Origin: Pseudomonadota bacterium
Lineage (GTDB): Bacteria; Pseudomonadota; Alphaproteobacteria; Acetobacterales; Acetobacteraceae
Length of the DNA stretch: 64,000 nt
Assembly (NCBI GenBank): GCA_021845595.1
Contig: JAJZVV010000005.1
Coordinates: 1 to 64,000, forward strand
Direction of reading: 5' to 3'
The position numbers and the translations under genes are program-made. The notes below the pieces were generated by a model that was given only the letters and a program-made list of their open reading frames with translations, was not told where the DNA came from and did no database searches. Of this stretch, positions 17,401 to 27,211 are shown piece by piece (positions within the stretch are counted from its first letter, which is position 1; every line of letters begins with the position of its first letter).

Positions 17401-18150
17401 TCAGTAGGTAGCGCGGCCGCCCGAGAGGTCGAACACCGCACCGGTGGAGAAGCTGCATTCGCGGCTGGCGAGCCAGGCGACCATGGCAGCGATTTCCTCG
17501 ACTTCGCCGAACCGGCCGAGGGGAATTTTCGACAGCATGAAATCGATATGCGCCTGGGTCATCTGCTCGAAGATGGCGGTGCGGACCGCCGCGGGTGTCA
17601 CGCAGTTGACACGAATGCCGGTCCTGGCGAGCTCCTTGCCGAGCGACTTGGTGAGACCGATCACGGCCGCCTTGGATGCCGAATAGGCCGCTGCGTTCGG
17701 ATTGCCTTCCTTGCCTGCGATGGAGGCGATGTTGACGATGCGGCCGTAATCATGCCGCTGCATGTGCGAAACGACGGCGCGATTGCAGTAGAAGACACCA
17801 TGGAGATTGATATCGATCACGCGGCGCCAGTCGGCAACGCTGTAGTCCAGTACGGTCGCGTTCGGGCCGGAGATGCCGGCGCTGGCGACGAGGATGTCGA
17901 TGCGGCCGAAATGTGCGAAGGCCGCGTCGGCGGCGCTTGCGACCGCCTCGGCGTCGGTGACGTCGAGGACCGTCGTCAGTGCCTCGCCGCCGAGGCGCGT
18001 GCGCGCGGCGTGCAGCCCCGCCTCGCTGGCGTCCCAAAGCGCGACGCGCGCGCCCTCCGCGGCGAGGCGCTCGGCGCACGCGAGACCGATCCCGGAGGCG
18101 CCACCGGTGATGATCGCGGTCTGTCCAGCGAAACGGTTGCTGTCGGTCAC
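17401..18150 (-). CDS. SDR family oxidoreductase
   Basis: A 249-residue classical short-chain dehydrogenase/reductase. Cofactor motif TGGASGIG, the ASAG(I) motif LVASAGISG, and the catalytic Ser, YSASK Tyr/Lys set are intact. It probably uses NAD(H) or NADP(H) to interconvert an alcohol and a ketone; the substrate is not evident. GTG at 18150 is chosen because a GGGGAGGA ribosome site stands 8 bases upstream; a further ATG at 18192 would run into the preceding gene. It follows threonine ammonia-lyase by 22 bases. Confidence 0.88.
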   Translation of the reverse strand: MTDSNRFAGQTAIITGGASGIGLACAERLAAEGARVALWDASEAGLHAARTRLGGEALTTVLDVTDAEAVASAADAAFAHFGRIDILVASAGISGPNATVLDYSVADWRRVIDINLHGVFYCNRAVVSHMQRHDYGRIVNIASIAGKEGNPNAAAYSASKAAVIGLTKSLGKELARTGIRVNCVTPAAVRTAIFEQMTQAHIDFMLSKIPLGRFGEVEEIAAMVAWLASRECSFSTGAVFDLSGGRATY

Positions 18151-18172
18151 GCTGTGTCCTCCCCTGTCTCGT

Positions 18173-19399
18173 TCAATCTTCGGCCCGCTCACCGGAAAGC
18201 AGGCGGACCGCGTAGTGTTCGGCGAGCGAGGCGGCGATGGCGGCGCCGTGGGTCGCGTCGCGGGCCTCGATCATCAGCTCGAGTTCCGCCGATTGCACCG
18301 AGGGCGAGGCGAACAGCCGATGGTGCGAGACTTCGATGATGTTGCCGCCCGCCGTGCCGATGCGCCCGGCGATATCGGCGAGCACGCCGGGTCGGTCGGG
18401 AATTTCCATGCGAAGCCGCAACAATCGCCCGTCGCGCAGCAGATTGCGCAGCAGCACGTTGGCGAGAATGCGCGCATCGATATTGCCGCCGCAGACCGGG
18501 ATGCCCACCCGCTTGCCGGCGAAGCGGCCGGGATAGGCGAGCAGGCCCGCGAGCGCAGCCGCCCCGGCTCCCTCCGCCACCAGTTTCGCACCTTCTGCCA
18601 GCAGCGCGATCGCCTGCTCGACGGCGCGTTCGGGGACGACGAGAACCTCGGCGCCATGGGCGCGGACCACGGCGAGTGGGGCTTCGCCGATGTCGCGCAC
18701 GGCGATGCCCTCCGCGATCGTCGGGCCGCCGACCGTGACGGGCTGGCCGGCAAGGCGCTGGGCCATGGCCGCGTAGGCGGCGACCTCGACCCCGATGACC
18801 TCGACGCCAGGATGGGCCTCGGCGGCGGCCAGGCAGCCGGCGAACAGACCGCCGCCGCCGACGGGCACCAGCAGCACGTCTAGCCCCGGCGCATCCTCCA
18901 GCAACTCGAGCGCCAGCGTGCCCTGTCCGGACATCACCTGCGGGTCGTCATAGGGATGGACGAAGACCATGCCGCGTTCCGCCGCCAGATGGTTCGCATG
19001 TGCCGCCGCTTCTGCCAGGGTTTCGCCATGCAGCACCACCTCGGCCCCCCACGAAGCGGTGCGGGTCACTTTCGTTGCCGGGGTGAAGCGCGGCATGACG
19101 ATGATGGCGGCGGTGCCGCTCAGCCCGGCATGGCGCGCCACCGCCTGGGCATGGTTGCCGGCGGACATGGCGACAACGCCGGCGGCGCGCTCGGCGGCGG
19201 TGAGCAGTGCCAGGCGATTGGCCGCGCCGCGCTCCTTGAAGGCTCCGGTCGCCTGCAGGTTGTCGAGCTTGAGCACGACATCGGCACCGCAGGCGCGCGA
19301 GACCGAGGCGCTAGGCAGTGACGGGGTCCGCAGCACGCTGCCCGCGATGCGGGTCGCGGCGGCCTGGACGTCGGCCAGTGTGATCACTGGCCGGCTCAA
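18173..19399 (-). CDS. Threonine ammonia-lyase with C-terminal ACT domain
   Basis: A 408-residue PLP enzyme that deaminates threonine (or serine) to 2-oxobutyrate and ammonia. PLP Lys lies in [10 protein letters not shown], the Gly-rich phosphate loop in [10 protein letters not shown], and a single ACT-like domain occupies about 325-400 ([17 protein letters not shown]). This single-ACT form corresponds to the catabolic/anabolic short type. The start codon is TTG at 19399, overlapping the greA stop as TTGA, so translation is probably coupled to greA. No ATG occurs near the conserved start. Confidence 0.9.
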   Translation of the reverse strand: MSRPVITLADVQAAATRIAGSVLRTPSLPSASVSRACGADVVLKLDNLQATGAFKERGAANRLALLTAAERAAGVVAMSAGNHAQAVARHAGLSGTAAIIVMPRFTPATKVTRTASWGAEVVLHGETLAEAAAHANHLAAERGMVFVHPYDDPQVMSGQGTLALELLEDAPGLDVLLVPVGGGGLFAGCLAAAEAHPGVEVIGVEVAAYAAMAQRLAGQPVTVGGPTIAEGIAVRDIGEAPLAVVRAHGAEVLVVPERAVEQAIALLAEGAKLVAEGAGAAALAGLLAYPGRFAGKRVGIPVCGGNIDARILANVLLRNLLRDGRLLRLRMEIPDRPGVLADIAGRIGTAGGNIIEVSHHRLFASPSVQSAELELMIEARDATHGAAIAASLAEHYAVRLLSGERAED

Positions 19400-19869
19400 G
19401 AATAGCGGACGCTGAGAATCTCGTAGACCCGATCTCCACCGGGCGCCGGCACCGAGACGGTGTCACCCGGCCGCTTGCCGATCAGCGCCTTGGCTAGCGG
19501 TGATGACACGGACAACCGTCCGGACTTGATGTCCGCCTCGTGCACGCCGACGATCTGGTAGGTCGATTCCTTTTCGGTCTCCTCGTCGAGCAGTTCGACC
19601 ACGGCGCCGAACTTCACATGCTCGCCGGACAGCAACGACGGATCGATCACCTCGGCGGCCGAGACGATCTCCTCGAGTTCGCCGATCCGCCCCTCGATGA
19701 AGGATTGCCGCTCGCGCGCGGCGTGGTATTCCGCATTCTCGCTGAGATCGCCGTGGCCGCGCGCCTCGGCGATGGCACGGATCACCGCCGGGCGCTCATT
19801 GCTCTTGAGGCGGCGAAGCTCGTCCTCCAGCCGCTGCAGACCCTGGGCGGTCATGGGGAATTTCTGCAC
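19396..19869 (-). CDS. greA: Transcription elongation factor GreA
   Basis: A 157-residue GreA. N-terminal coiled coil (about 1-75) begins [20 protein letters not shown] and includes the acidic tip [14 protein letters not shown]; the C-terminal FKBP-like domain follows ([26 protein letters not shown]). It stimulates transcript cleavage in backtracked RNA polymerase. The start is GTG at 19869 with GAGGG ten bases upstream. The stop overlaps the TTG start of threonine ammonia-lyase. Confidence 0.95.
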   Translation of the reverse strand: MQKFPMTAQGLQRLEDELRRLKSNERPAVIRAIAEARGHGDLSENAEYHAARERQSFIEGRIGELEEIVSAAEVIDPSLLSGEHVKFGAVVELLDEETEKESTYQIVGVHEADIKSGRLSVSSPLAKALIGKRPGDTVSVPAPGGDRVYEILSVRYS

Positions 19870-19946
19870 GGCGCGGCCCTCGTTTCCTGGACTGGATGCA
19901 ACGCATCGCCCCCGGGGCCGGGCAAGACCGGGCCCCGCGGCGGCGA

Positions 19947-22900
19947 TCAGAACGGTCGGTGAAAATACGCCTGCAGCGGGGCTACTTCAAGCGTCCCGGC
20001 CCGCAGCGCCGCGATGGCGTGCACCGCCGCCCGGGCTCCGGCCAGCGTGGTGAAATGCGGCACCCCGTGGGTCAGTGCGGTTCGGCGGATGGCGAAGCTG
20101 TCCGCGACCGACTGCGCGCCCGAGGCGGTGTTGATCACCAACTGCACCTCGCCCGACAAGATGGCGTCGACGCAGTGCGGCCGTCCCTCGAGGACCTTGT
20201 TGACCACCCGCACGCTGAGCCCGGCCTCCGCCAGGCGTGCCGCCGTGCCGCGGGTGGCAAGCACGGCGAAGCCCATCTCCAGCAGGCGGCGGGCGAGGCC
20301 GACCACGGCGCGCTTGTCCGCGTCCTTGACCGAGAGGAAGGCCGTGCCCGTTTGCGGCAGGCGGACCCCGGCGCCGAGCTGGGCCTTCGCGAAGGCACGC
20401 TCGAAGCTCGCATCCAGGCCCATCACCTCGCCGGTCGATTTCATCTCGGGCCCGAGCAGAACATCGACGTTGGGAAAGCGCGCGAACGGGAATACGGCTT
20501 CCTTCACCGCGACGTGCGGCGCAACGGCCTGGTCGTCCGGCGCCAAGGCGGCGAGATCGGCTCCGGCCATCACCAGCGCACCGATCTTGGCCACCGGCGT
20601 GCCGGTCGCCTTGGCCACGAACGGCACGGTGCGCGAAGCGCGTGGGTTGACCTCCAGCACATAGATCGCGTCGCCCTGGATCGCGTACTGGACGTTCATC
20701 AGCCCGACGACGCCGAGGCCCCTGGCCAGCGCCTCGGTCTCGGCCTTGAGTTCCGTGACCACGGAAGGCGGCAGCGAATAGGGTGGCAACGCGCAGGCCG
20801 AATCGCCGGAATGGATGCCGGCCTCCTCGATGTGCTCCATCACCCCGGCGACATAGACGCTGCGGCCGTCGGCGATGCAGTCGACATCGACCTCGATGGC
20901 ATCGGCGAGGTAGCGGTCGATCAACACCGGATTATCGCCCGAGACCCGCACCGCCTCGCGCATGTAGCGGGCCAGCCCGGCGCGGTCATGGACGATCTCC
21001 ATCGCGCGCCCCCCGAGCACGTAGCTCGGCCGGATCACCACCGGGAAACCGATTCGTTCGGCGATCGTCTCCGCCTCCGCCAGCGAGCGCGCGGTGCCGT
21101 TCTCCGGCTGCAGCAGGCCGAGCCGGCGGAGGAGAACCTGAAACCGCTCGCGATCCTCGGCAATGTCGATCGCTTCGGCCGAAGTCCCGAGGATCGGGAT
21201 GTTTTCACGGGCCAGCGCCTGCGAAAGCTTGAGCGGCGTCTGGCCGCCGTACTGCACGATACAGCCGAGCAGCGTGCCACGCTCCTGCTCGCGGCGGATC
21301 AGCGCGATCACATCCTCGGCGGTCAGCGGCTCGAAATAAAGGCGATCGGAGGTGTCGTAGTCCGTGCTCACCGTTTCGGGATTGCAATTGACCATGATGG
21401 TCTCGAACCCGGCCTCGCGCAGGGCATAGGCGGCGTGGACGCAGCAATAGTCGAATTCGATACCCTGGCCGATGCGGTTCGGGCCGCCGCCGAGAATGAC
21501 CACCTTGCGCCGATCGGTCGGCGCCGCCTCGCAGACGGGCTCGCCGTAGCTGCCCTCGTAGGTCGAATACATGTAGGACGTCGTGGAGGCGAACTCCCCG
21601 CCGCTGGTATCGATGCGCTTGTAGACGGGCCGGACGCCGAGGCGCAGGCGCAGCGCAGCGACGTCGCTCTCGCTGCGACGGCTGAGCTGGGCGAGGCGCG
21701 AATCCGCAAACCCGAGTGCCTTCAGGCGCCGCAGCGCGATCGGCTCAGCGGGCAGGCCGTGCGCGGCGACTGCGTGCTCGGCGGCGACGATGTCGGCGAG
21801 CTGGCGCAGGAACCAGGGGTCGAAACGGCAGGCGTTGTGGACGTCGTCCACGGTGAGCCCGGCGCGCAGCGCCTGGGCGGCCATCAGCAGCCGCTCCGGA
21901 CGCGGGGCGGAGAGCGCGGCGCGGAAGGCATCGGCCGTGCCGTCGCCGGGTGGGTCGATCGCGTCGAGGCCGGCGAGGCCCGTCTCCATGCTCCGCAGAC
22001 CCTTTTGCAGGGCTTCCGCGAAGCTGCGCCCGATCGCCATCGCCTCGCCCACCGATTTCATGCTGGTCGACAGCAGCGCCGGCGTGCCAGGAAATTTCTC
22101 GAACGTGAAGCGGGGGATTTTCACCACCACATAGTCGATGGTCGGCTCGAAACTGGCCGGGGTCACGCGCGTGATATCGTTGACCAGTTCGTCGAGCGTG
22201 TAGCCGATGGCGAGTTTGGCGGCGATCTTCGCGATCGGGAAGCCCGTGGCTTTCGATGCCAGCGCTGACGATCGCGATACGCGCGGGTTCATCTCGATGA
22301 TCAGCATCCGCCCGGTGGCCGGGTCGACCGCGAACTGGACGTTCGACCCCCCGGTATCGACGCCGATCGCGCGCAGGCAGGCGATGGAGGCATCGCGCAT
22401 GCGCTGATATTCCTTGTCGGTCAGCGTCAAGGCCGGTGCCACCGTGACGGAATCGCCGGTGTGGACACCCATCGGGTCGATGTTCTCGATCGAGCAGATG
22501 ATGATGCAGTTATCGGCCTTGTCGCGCACCACCTCCATCTCGAACTCTTTCCAGCCGAGCACGCTCTCCTCGATCAGCACCTCGGTGGTCGGCGAGGCGG
22601 CCAGACCGCCGGCGGTGATCTGCTCGAATTCCTCGCGATTGTAAGCGATGCCGCCGCCGGTGCCGCCCAGGGTGAAGGATGGGCGGATCACGGCCGGCAA
22701 CCCGACGAGGGCGAGCGCGGCACGCGCCTCCTCGAGCGTGTGGGCGATCGCGCTGCGCGGACTCTCGATGCCGATCGCCGCCATGGCATCACGGAATTTC
22801 AGCCGGTCTTCGGCCCGGTCGATCACGTCCTCGCGCGCGCCGATCAGCTCGACGCCGTATTTTTCCAGGATGCCGCCGCGCGCGAGCTGCATCGCCGCAT

Positions 22901-23189
22901 TCAGCGCGGTCTGTCCGCCCATCGTCGGCAGCAGCGCGTCCGGCTTTTCGCGCGCGATGATCTTCTCGATGATCTCGGGCGTGATGGGCTCGATATAGGT
23001 GGCATCGGCGAGCCCCGGGTCGGTCATGATCGTGGCCGGGTTCGAATTCACCAGCACGACGCGCAGCCCTTCCTCGCGCAGCGCCTTGCACGCCTGGGCG
23101 CCGGAATAGTCGAACTCGCAGGCCTGACCGATGACGATCGGGCCCGCGCCGATGATCAGAACCGAGCGGATATCGTCGCGCTTTGGCAT
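19947..23189 (-). CDS. carB: Carbamoyl-phosphate synthase large subunit
   Basis: A 1080-residue large subunit that makes carbamoyl phosphate for pyrimidine and arginine synthesis from ammonia delivered by CarA, bicarbonate and two ATP. Two homologous ATP-grasp halves are visible: the first with [22 protein letters not shown]-type start and [15 protein letters not shown], the second with [21 protein letters not shown] and [15 protein letters not shown], and a C-terminal MGS-like regulatory domain. Size is normal. It starts 4 bases after the carA stop. Confidence 0.97.
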   Translation of the reverse strand: MPKRDDIRSVLIIGAGPIVIGQACEFDYSGAQACKALREEGLRVVLVNSNPATIMTDPGLADATYIEPITPEIIEKIIAREKPDALLPTMGGQTALNAAMQLARGGILEKYGVELIGAREDVIDRAEDRLKFRDAMAAIGIESPRSAIAHTLEEARAALALVGLPAVIRPSFTLGGTGGGIAYNREEFEQITAGGLAASPTTEVLIEESVLGWKEFEMEVVRDKADNCIIICSIENIDPMGVHTGDSVTVAPALTLTDKEYQRMRDASIACLRAIGVDTGGSNVQFAVDPATGRMLIIEMNPRVSRSSALASKATGFPIAKIAAKLAIGYTLDELVNDITRVTPASFEPTIDYVVVKIPRFTFEKFPGTPALLSTSMKSVGEAMAIGRSFAEALQKGLRSMETGLAGLDAIDPPGDGTADAFRAALSAPRPERLLMAAQALRAGLTVDDVHNACRFDPWFLRQLADIVAAEHAVAAHGLPAEPIALRRLKALGFADSRLAQLSRRSESDVAALRLRLGVRPVYKRIDTSGGEFASTTSYMYSTYEGSYGEPVCEAAPTDRRKVVILGGGPNRIGQGIEFDYCCVHAAYALREAGFETIMVNCNPETVSTDYDTSDRLYFEPLTAEDVIALIRREQERGTLLGCIVQYGGQTPLKLSQALARENIPILGTSAEAIDIAEDRERFQVLLRRLGLLQPENGTARSLAEAETIAERIGFPVVIRPSYVLGGRAMEIVHDRAGLARYMREAVRVSGDNPVLIDRYLADAIEVDVDCIADGRSVYVAGVMEHIEEAGIHSGDSACALPPYSLPPSVVTELKAETEALARGLGVVGLMNVQYAIQGDAIYVLEVNPRASRTVPFVAKATGTPVAKIGALVMAGADLAALAPDDQAVAPHVAVKEAVFPFARFPNVDVLLGPEMKSTGEVMGLDASFERAFAKAQLGAGVRLPQTGTAFLSVKDADKRAVVGLARRLLEMGFAVLATRGTAARLAEAGLSVRVVNKVLEGRPHCVDAILSGEVQLVINTASGAQSVADSFAIRRTALTHGVPHFTTLAGARAAVHAIAALRAGTLEVAPLQAYFHRPF

Positions 23190-23193
23190 GGGC

Positions 23194-24576
23194 TCAGCCT
23201 TTCCGGCCGTCGATCAGGGCAACGAAGCGATCGAACAGGTAATGACTGTCCGATGGCCCCGGGCTTGCCTCGGGATGATATTGCACGCTGAAGGCCGGGC
23301 GATCGGTGCAGGCGAGGCCCTCGTTGCTGCCGTCGAACAGGCTGACATGGCTCACGCGCACGCCCTCCGGCAGGGTCTCGGGGTCGACCGCGAACCCGTG
23401 ATTCTGGCTCGTGATCTCCACCCGCCCGGTGGCGAGATCCTTGACCGGCTGATTGGCGCCGCGGTGGCCGCGCGCCATTTTGAACGTGCGCGCGCCGAGC
23501 GCCAGCGCCAGCAATTGATGCCCGAGGCAGATGCCGAACAGCGGCACCCGCGCCTCCAGCACACCGCGAATCGCGGGCACCGCATAGGCCGCCGTGGCCG
23601 CCGGGTCGCCCGGACCATTGGAGAGAAACACGCCGTCCGGCCGGTGACGCAGAATGTCGTCGGCCGTCGCCGTTGCCGGGACGACGGTGACGCGGCAGCC
23701 GGCATTGGCCAGGCAGCGCAGAATGTTGCGCTTGGCGCCGTAATCGACCGCGACGACATGGCGCAGAGGCGCCGCCTGCCGGCCATAGCCGCTGGGCCAG
23801 GCCCACACGGTCTCGTCCCAGGCGTAGCTCTGCGTGCACGAGACCTCGCGAGCGAGGTCCATGCCCTCCAGACCCGGCCATGCGGCGGCGGCCGCGCGTG
23901 CCGCGGCGAGATCGAAGCGCCCGTCCGCGGGGAAACACACCACGCCCGAGGGGGCGCCGCCGTCACGGATTGCGAGCGTCAGGGCGCGTGTATCCACCCC
24001 GGCGATCCCCGCCACGCCCTTGGTGCGGAGCCAGGCCCCCAGACCGCTGGCGGCGCGCCAGTTGGACGGTTCGGTGATGTCCTGCTTCACCACCAGGCCA
24101 CGCGCGGCGATGCTGGTTGCCTCGAGATCCTCGCCATTGGCGCCGACATTGCCGATATGGGGGAACGTGAAGGTGATGATCTGGCCGGCGAAGGAGGGAT
24201 CGGTCAGGGATTCCTGGTAGCCGGTCATGCCGGTCGTGAAGCAGACCTCGCCCACGGGTCCGGGCATGGCCGTGTGCGCGCCGAAGCCGCGGCCCCAAAA
24301 GATACTGCCATCGGCCAGCACGAGAGCGGCGGTGGCGCCGGCCGGAACGACGCTGTCCGTCGGGTGCGCTGAGCGCATGGCATGGCTCCGTTGCGGTGCG
24401 CCGGGGAGATCGGCGAGGTCAAGGCCCGTGGCGGCGAGCAGGGCAGGCCAGTGCTTCGCCGGAATGGACTGCGCCGTTCGCCATTTGCGCACCGCTTCCG
24501 TGCCCACCCCGAGGCGTTTCGCCGCCGCCTCCGCGCCGCCCAGCCGGTCGATCAACTCATCCACAGAGATTTGCAT
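23194..24576 (-). CDS. carA: Carbamoyl-phosphate synthase small subunit with N-terminal HTH domain
   Basis: Glutaminase subunit supplying ammonia to CarB. The CarA part (residue 67 on, about 394 residues) is complete: SNGPGDP, nucleophile Cys in [14 protein letters not shown], and [12 protein letters not shown] with the His/Glu pair. It is preceded in the same uninterrupted frame by a 60-residue YdaS/Cro-like helix-turn-helix ([20 protein letters not shown], then [12 protein letters not shown]). The long form starts with ATG at 24576 and a weak ribosome site. An in-frame ATG at 24378 with GGAG upstream could give ordinary CarA, so both forms may be made. Confidence 0.92.
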   Translation of the reverse strand: MQISVDELIDRLGGAEAAAKRLGVGTEAVRKWRTAQSIPAKHWPALLAATGLDLADLPGAPQRSHAMRSAHPTDSVVPAGATAALVLADGSIFWGRGFGAHTAMPGPVGEVCFTTGMTGYQESLTDPSFAGQIITFTFPHIGNVGANGEDLEATSIAARGLVVKQDITEPSNWRAASGLGAWLRTKGVAGIAGVDTRALTLAIRDGGAPSGVVCFPADGRFDLAAARAAAAAWPGLEGMDLAREVSCTQSYAWDETVWAWPSGYGRQAAPLRHVVAVDYGAKRNILRCLANAGCRVTVVPATATADDILRHRPDGVFLSNGPGDPAATAAYAVPAIRGVLEARVPLFGICLGHQLLALALGARTFKMARGHRGANQPVKDLATGRVEITSQNHGFAVDPETLPEGVRVSHVSLFDGSNEGLACTDRPAFSVQYHPEASPGPSDSHYLFDRFVALIDGRKG

Positions 24577-24589
24577 GGCGGCAACCTAT

Positions 24590-24653
24590 GGGAAATTCTT
24601 TCCGGCCGCAATGCCCGGCCGACATGCGGGAAGTTTTTTCCGGACATTCTTCC
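24590..24653. promoter_or_regulatory. Candidate operator repeats upstream of carA
   Basis: GGGAAATTCTTTCCGG (24590-24605) and GGGAAGTTTTTTCCGG (24628-24643) are near-identical, each an imperfect palindrome with GGAA/TTCC arms, 38 bases apart. A third, inverted and degenerate copy (CCGGACATTCTTCCC) overlaps the second at about 24640-24653. They occupy the divergent region between carA and ispD and are candidate binding sites for a regulator, perhaps the HTH domain fused to CarA. Confidence 0.5.
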
Positions 24654-24693
24654 CGGGCCGGAAAGCCTGTATCGGGAGGCTCGACCGTCCTGG

Positions 24694-25410
24694 ATGATTG
24701 GCATGCCCGTCCCCCCCCATGCACCCAATGCGCTGAACGCCGCCCTCATTGTTGCCGCCGGGCGCGGCCATCGTTTCGGGGGCTCGATCCCGAAGCAATA
24801 TCGCCAGCTCGCCGGTGCGGCCGTGCTGCGTCGCACGCTGCTTGCCTTCCTTGCCCATCCTCGCATCGGGGCCGTGCGGGTTGTCATCCACCCCGACGAC
24901 GCCGCCTTGTTCGCGGACGCGACGGCGGGGTTGGAGATCGCCGCGCCGGTTCCAGGGGGCGCCACGCGCCAGGACTCCGTGCGCCGCGGCCTCGAGGCGC
25001 TGGCCCCGCTAGCGCCGGCGACGGTGCTGATCCATGACGCCGTGCGGCCGTTCGTGGCGGCGGCAACGATCGATGCGGTGCTTGAGCAGCTCGACCGAAC
25101 GCCGGGCGCGATCGCCGCGCTTCCCGTCGTCGATACGCTGAAGCGCGGCGCCGGCGGTCTGGTTGTGGCCACGGTCGACCGTGGCGACCTCTGGCGGGCC
25201 CAGACGCCGCAAGGGTTCCGGTTTGCCGCCTTGCTGTCCGCGCACCGCGCCGCTGCCGGGCTGGACCTCACCGACGATGCGCAACTCGCCGAACGTGCCG
25301 GAATGGCGGTCGCGCTGGTGACGGGCAGCGAGGCGGCGTTCAAAATCACGACCGAGCCGGACCTGGAACGGGCCGAGCAGATGCTGCACGCCATCGCACG
25401 TCGATCGTGA
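24694..25410 (+). CDS. ispD: 2-C-methyl-D-erythritol 4-phosphate cytidylyltransferase
   Basis: Third step of the MEP isoprenoid pathway: CTP plus methylerythritol phosphate gives CDP-ME. The 238-residue enzyme has the nucleotidyl loop ALIVAAGRGHRFGG with PKQY, GGATRQDSVRRGLEAL, VLIHDAVRPFV and the C-terminal TTEPDLERAE. It is a monofunctional IspD, with no IspF fused, unlike many alphaproteobacteria. ATG at 24694 is taken; ATG at 24703 in frame is an alternative. Divergent from carA. Confidence 0.93.
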   Translation: MIGMPVPPHAPNALNAALIVAAGRGHRFGGSIPKQYRQLAGAAVLRRTLLAFLAHPRIGAVRVVIHPDDAALFADATAGLEIAAPVPGGATRQDSVRRGLEALAPLAPATVLIHDAVRPFVAAATIDAVLEQLDRTPGAIAALPVVDTLKRGAGGLVVATVDRGDLWRAQTPQGFRFAALLSAHRAAAGLDLTDDAQLAERAGMAVALVTGSEAAFKITTEPDLERAEQMLHAIARRS

Positions 25411-25559
25411 CCGATTTGCCACAGAATTTCTGCCAGCGCGATAATCCCCCTATGCGCTGAAGGCGGGCTTACCTAGTCTCGCCCACGCGTGGATGGCGGC
25501 AGTTTGGCCACTGCCGGCTCGGCTGCTGCCGCGCCGGCCAATGAGTATGTGGGAGGACC

Positions 25560-27161
25560 ATGTTTCAGCAATTGCTCACGCCGGTGGCCGACAGCCTTCC
25601 GGCCTCATTCATCGTCGCCGTTTTGCCGATCGCCACGGCGTTAGTCATGCTCGGTATTCTGCGCCGCCCGGCTTGGCAGGCCTCGCTCGGCGGGCTCGTC
25701 GTCGGGCTGGTGCTCGCCATCGGTGTCTGGCAGCTGCCGGTCGGACTCGCGCTCGACAGCGTCGCCAATGGCATGGTGTTCGCGCTGCTGCCGGTCATGT
25801 GGATCGTCTTCACCGCCCTGCTGCTCTACAACGTCGCCGTCGCCACCGGCCGGTTCGACAGTTTCCGCAACTGGGTGCTGGATCATCTGCCGAACGACCG
25901 CCGCATCGTTCTGGTGGTGATCGGCTTCTGCTTCGGCGCCTTGCTCGAAGGCGTTGCCGGGTTCGGCGTGCCGGTCGCGATCACCTCATCGCTGCTCATC
26001 ATGGTCGGCTATCCGCCGGTCGAGGCACTCGTCTACACGCTGATTTTCAACACTGCCCCGGTGGCCTTCGGGGCCCTGGGCGTGCCGATCACCGTGCTCG
26101 GCGCCGTGACCGGGCTGAAGGCAACGGCACTCGGTGCCATGGTCGGGCGGCAGCTGCCGCTTTTTGCTTTGTTCCTCCCCTGCTACGTCATGGCCGCCTA
26201 TGGCGGGATGCGGTCGGTGCGCGCCCTGTTCCCGGTCCTCATCGTCGCCGGCGCGAGTTTCGGTTTCGCCCAGTTTTTCACGGCGAACTTCCTCGACTAC
26301 GCGCTGACCGACGTGGTCTCGTCGCTGACCTCGCTGATCTGCACCATCGGGTTCCTGCGGGTGTGGCAGCCGGCACCGGACCCCGAATATGCGATCAAGG
26401 CCGACATCCATACGCTGGAGCGGACCGGCGTGCCGCCCTCGTGGCAGGGCTGGATTCCCTGGGTGCTGGTCGCCGGCATCGTCATCGTCTGGACACACCT
26501 GAAAATCGCGGCGATCGGCCAGGTCGCGGTGAAGTGGCCGGGGCTGCACAATGCGGTGTTCATCACGCTCTACAAGAAGGCCTACGCGGCCGTGTGGCTG
26601 TTCCAGCCGCTCGGCACCGGCACGGCCATCCTGCTCAGCGTGCTGATCGCCGCGCTGGCGCTGGGTTGCGGCCCTGCCCGGCTGGGCCGCGCCGTGGTCG
26701 ACACGTTCGTCCAGATCCGCATCGCCATCCTGACCGTGATGCTGATCGTCGGCCTCGCCTTCCTGCTCAATTACTCTGGCATGGCCTACACGCTCGGGCT
26801 CGGGGTCGCTTCGGTCGGGGTATTCTTCCCCCTGGTCTCGCCTTTCCTCGGCTGGATCGCGGTCTTCCTGTCGGGCAGTGACACCTCCGGCAATGCGCTG
26901 TTCGGCAACCTGCAAGCAGTGGCTGCCAATCAGCTCAATCTCAATCCCGTGCTGTTCGCGGCGACCAACTCCTCGGGCGGGGTGATGGGCAAGATGATCT
27001 CGCCGCAGAACATCTCCACCGGCGTCTCCACGACCGACTTGAAGGGACACGAGGGCGTCGTGTTCGCCCGCACGTTCACCCACAGCGTCGTGCTCACCAT
27101 CGCGCTCGGTATCCTGGTGGCGATCCAGCAATACGTCATTCCCTGGATCATCCCCAGCTGA
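25560..27161 (+). CDS. lctP: L-lactate permease (LctP family)
   Basis: A 533-residue polytopic inner-membrane proton symporter for L-lactate and probably glycolate. Family signatures include ALLEGVAGFGVPVAITSSLL, FNTAPVAFGALGVP and GSDTSGNALFGNLQ, within about 12-14 hydrophobic helices. Start ATG at 25560 follows GGGAGGA. No lactate dehydrogenase or GntR-type regulator adjoins it. It is convergent with prpB, with a strong hairpin between them. Confidence 0.95.
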   Translation: MFQQLLTPVADSLPASFIVAVLPIATALVMLGILRRPAWQASLGGLVVGLVLAIGVWQLPVGLALDSVANGMVFALLPVMWIVFTALLLYNVAVATGRFDSFRNWVLDHLPNDRRIVLVVIGFCFGALLEGVAGFGVPVAITSSLLIMVGYPPVEALVYTLIFNTAPVAFGALGVPITVLGAVTGLKATALGAMVGRQLPLFALFLPCYVMAAYGGMRSVRALFPVLIVAGASFGFAQFFTANFLDYALTDVVSSLTSLICTIGFLRVWQPAPDPEYAIKADIHTLERTGVPPSWQGWIPWVLVAGIVIVWTHLKIAAIGQVAVKWPGLHNAVFITLYKKAYAAVWLFQPLGTGTAILLSVLIAALALGCGPARLGRAVVDTFVQIRIAILTVMLIVGLAFLLNYSGMAYTLGLGVASVGVFFPLVSPFLGWIAVFLSGSDTSGNALFGNLQAVAANQLNLNPVLFAATNSSGGVMGKMISPQNISTGVSTTDLKGHEGVVFARTFTHSVVLTIALGILVAIQQYVIPWIIPS

Positions 27162-27171
27162 ACGCTGCGGA

Positions 27172-27208
27172 CGCACGCCGGCCCGGAGCGACTACGGGCC
27201 GGCGTGCG
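27172..27208. terminator. Bidirectional hairpin between lctP and prpB
   Basis: A 13-bp GC-rich perfect stem, CGCACGCCGGCCC pairing with GGGCCGGCGTGCG, with an 11-base loop, lies between two convergent genes. The position and symmetry suggest a shared terminator; no long T-run is present. Confidence 0.6.
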
Positions 27209-27211
27209 CGC

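Noticed and set aside
19896-22268. A 790-codon plus-strand open frame.
   Set aside because: It is antisense to carB. Long antisense frames are expected in very GC-rich coding DNA, and it shows no domain or start signal.
24577-24693. A toxin-antitoxin reading of the YdaS-like helix-turn-helix before carA.
   Set aside because: There is no stop between it and CarA, and no toxin-like gene lies on either side, so an antitoxin role is not supported.
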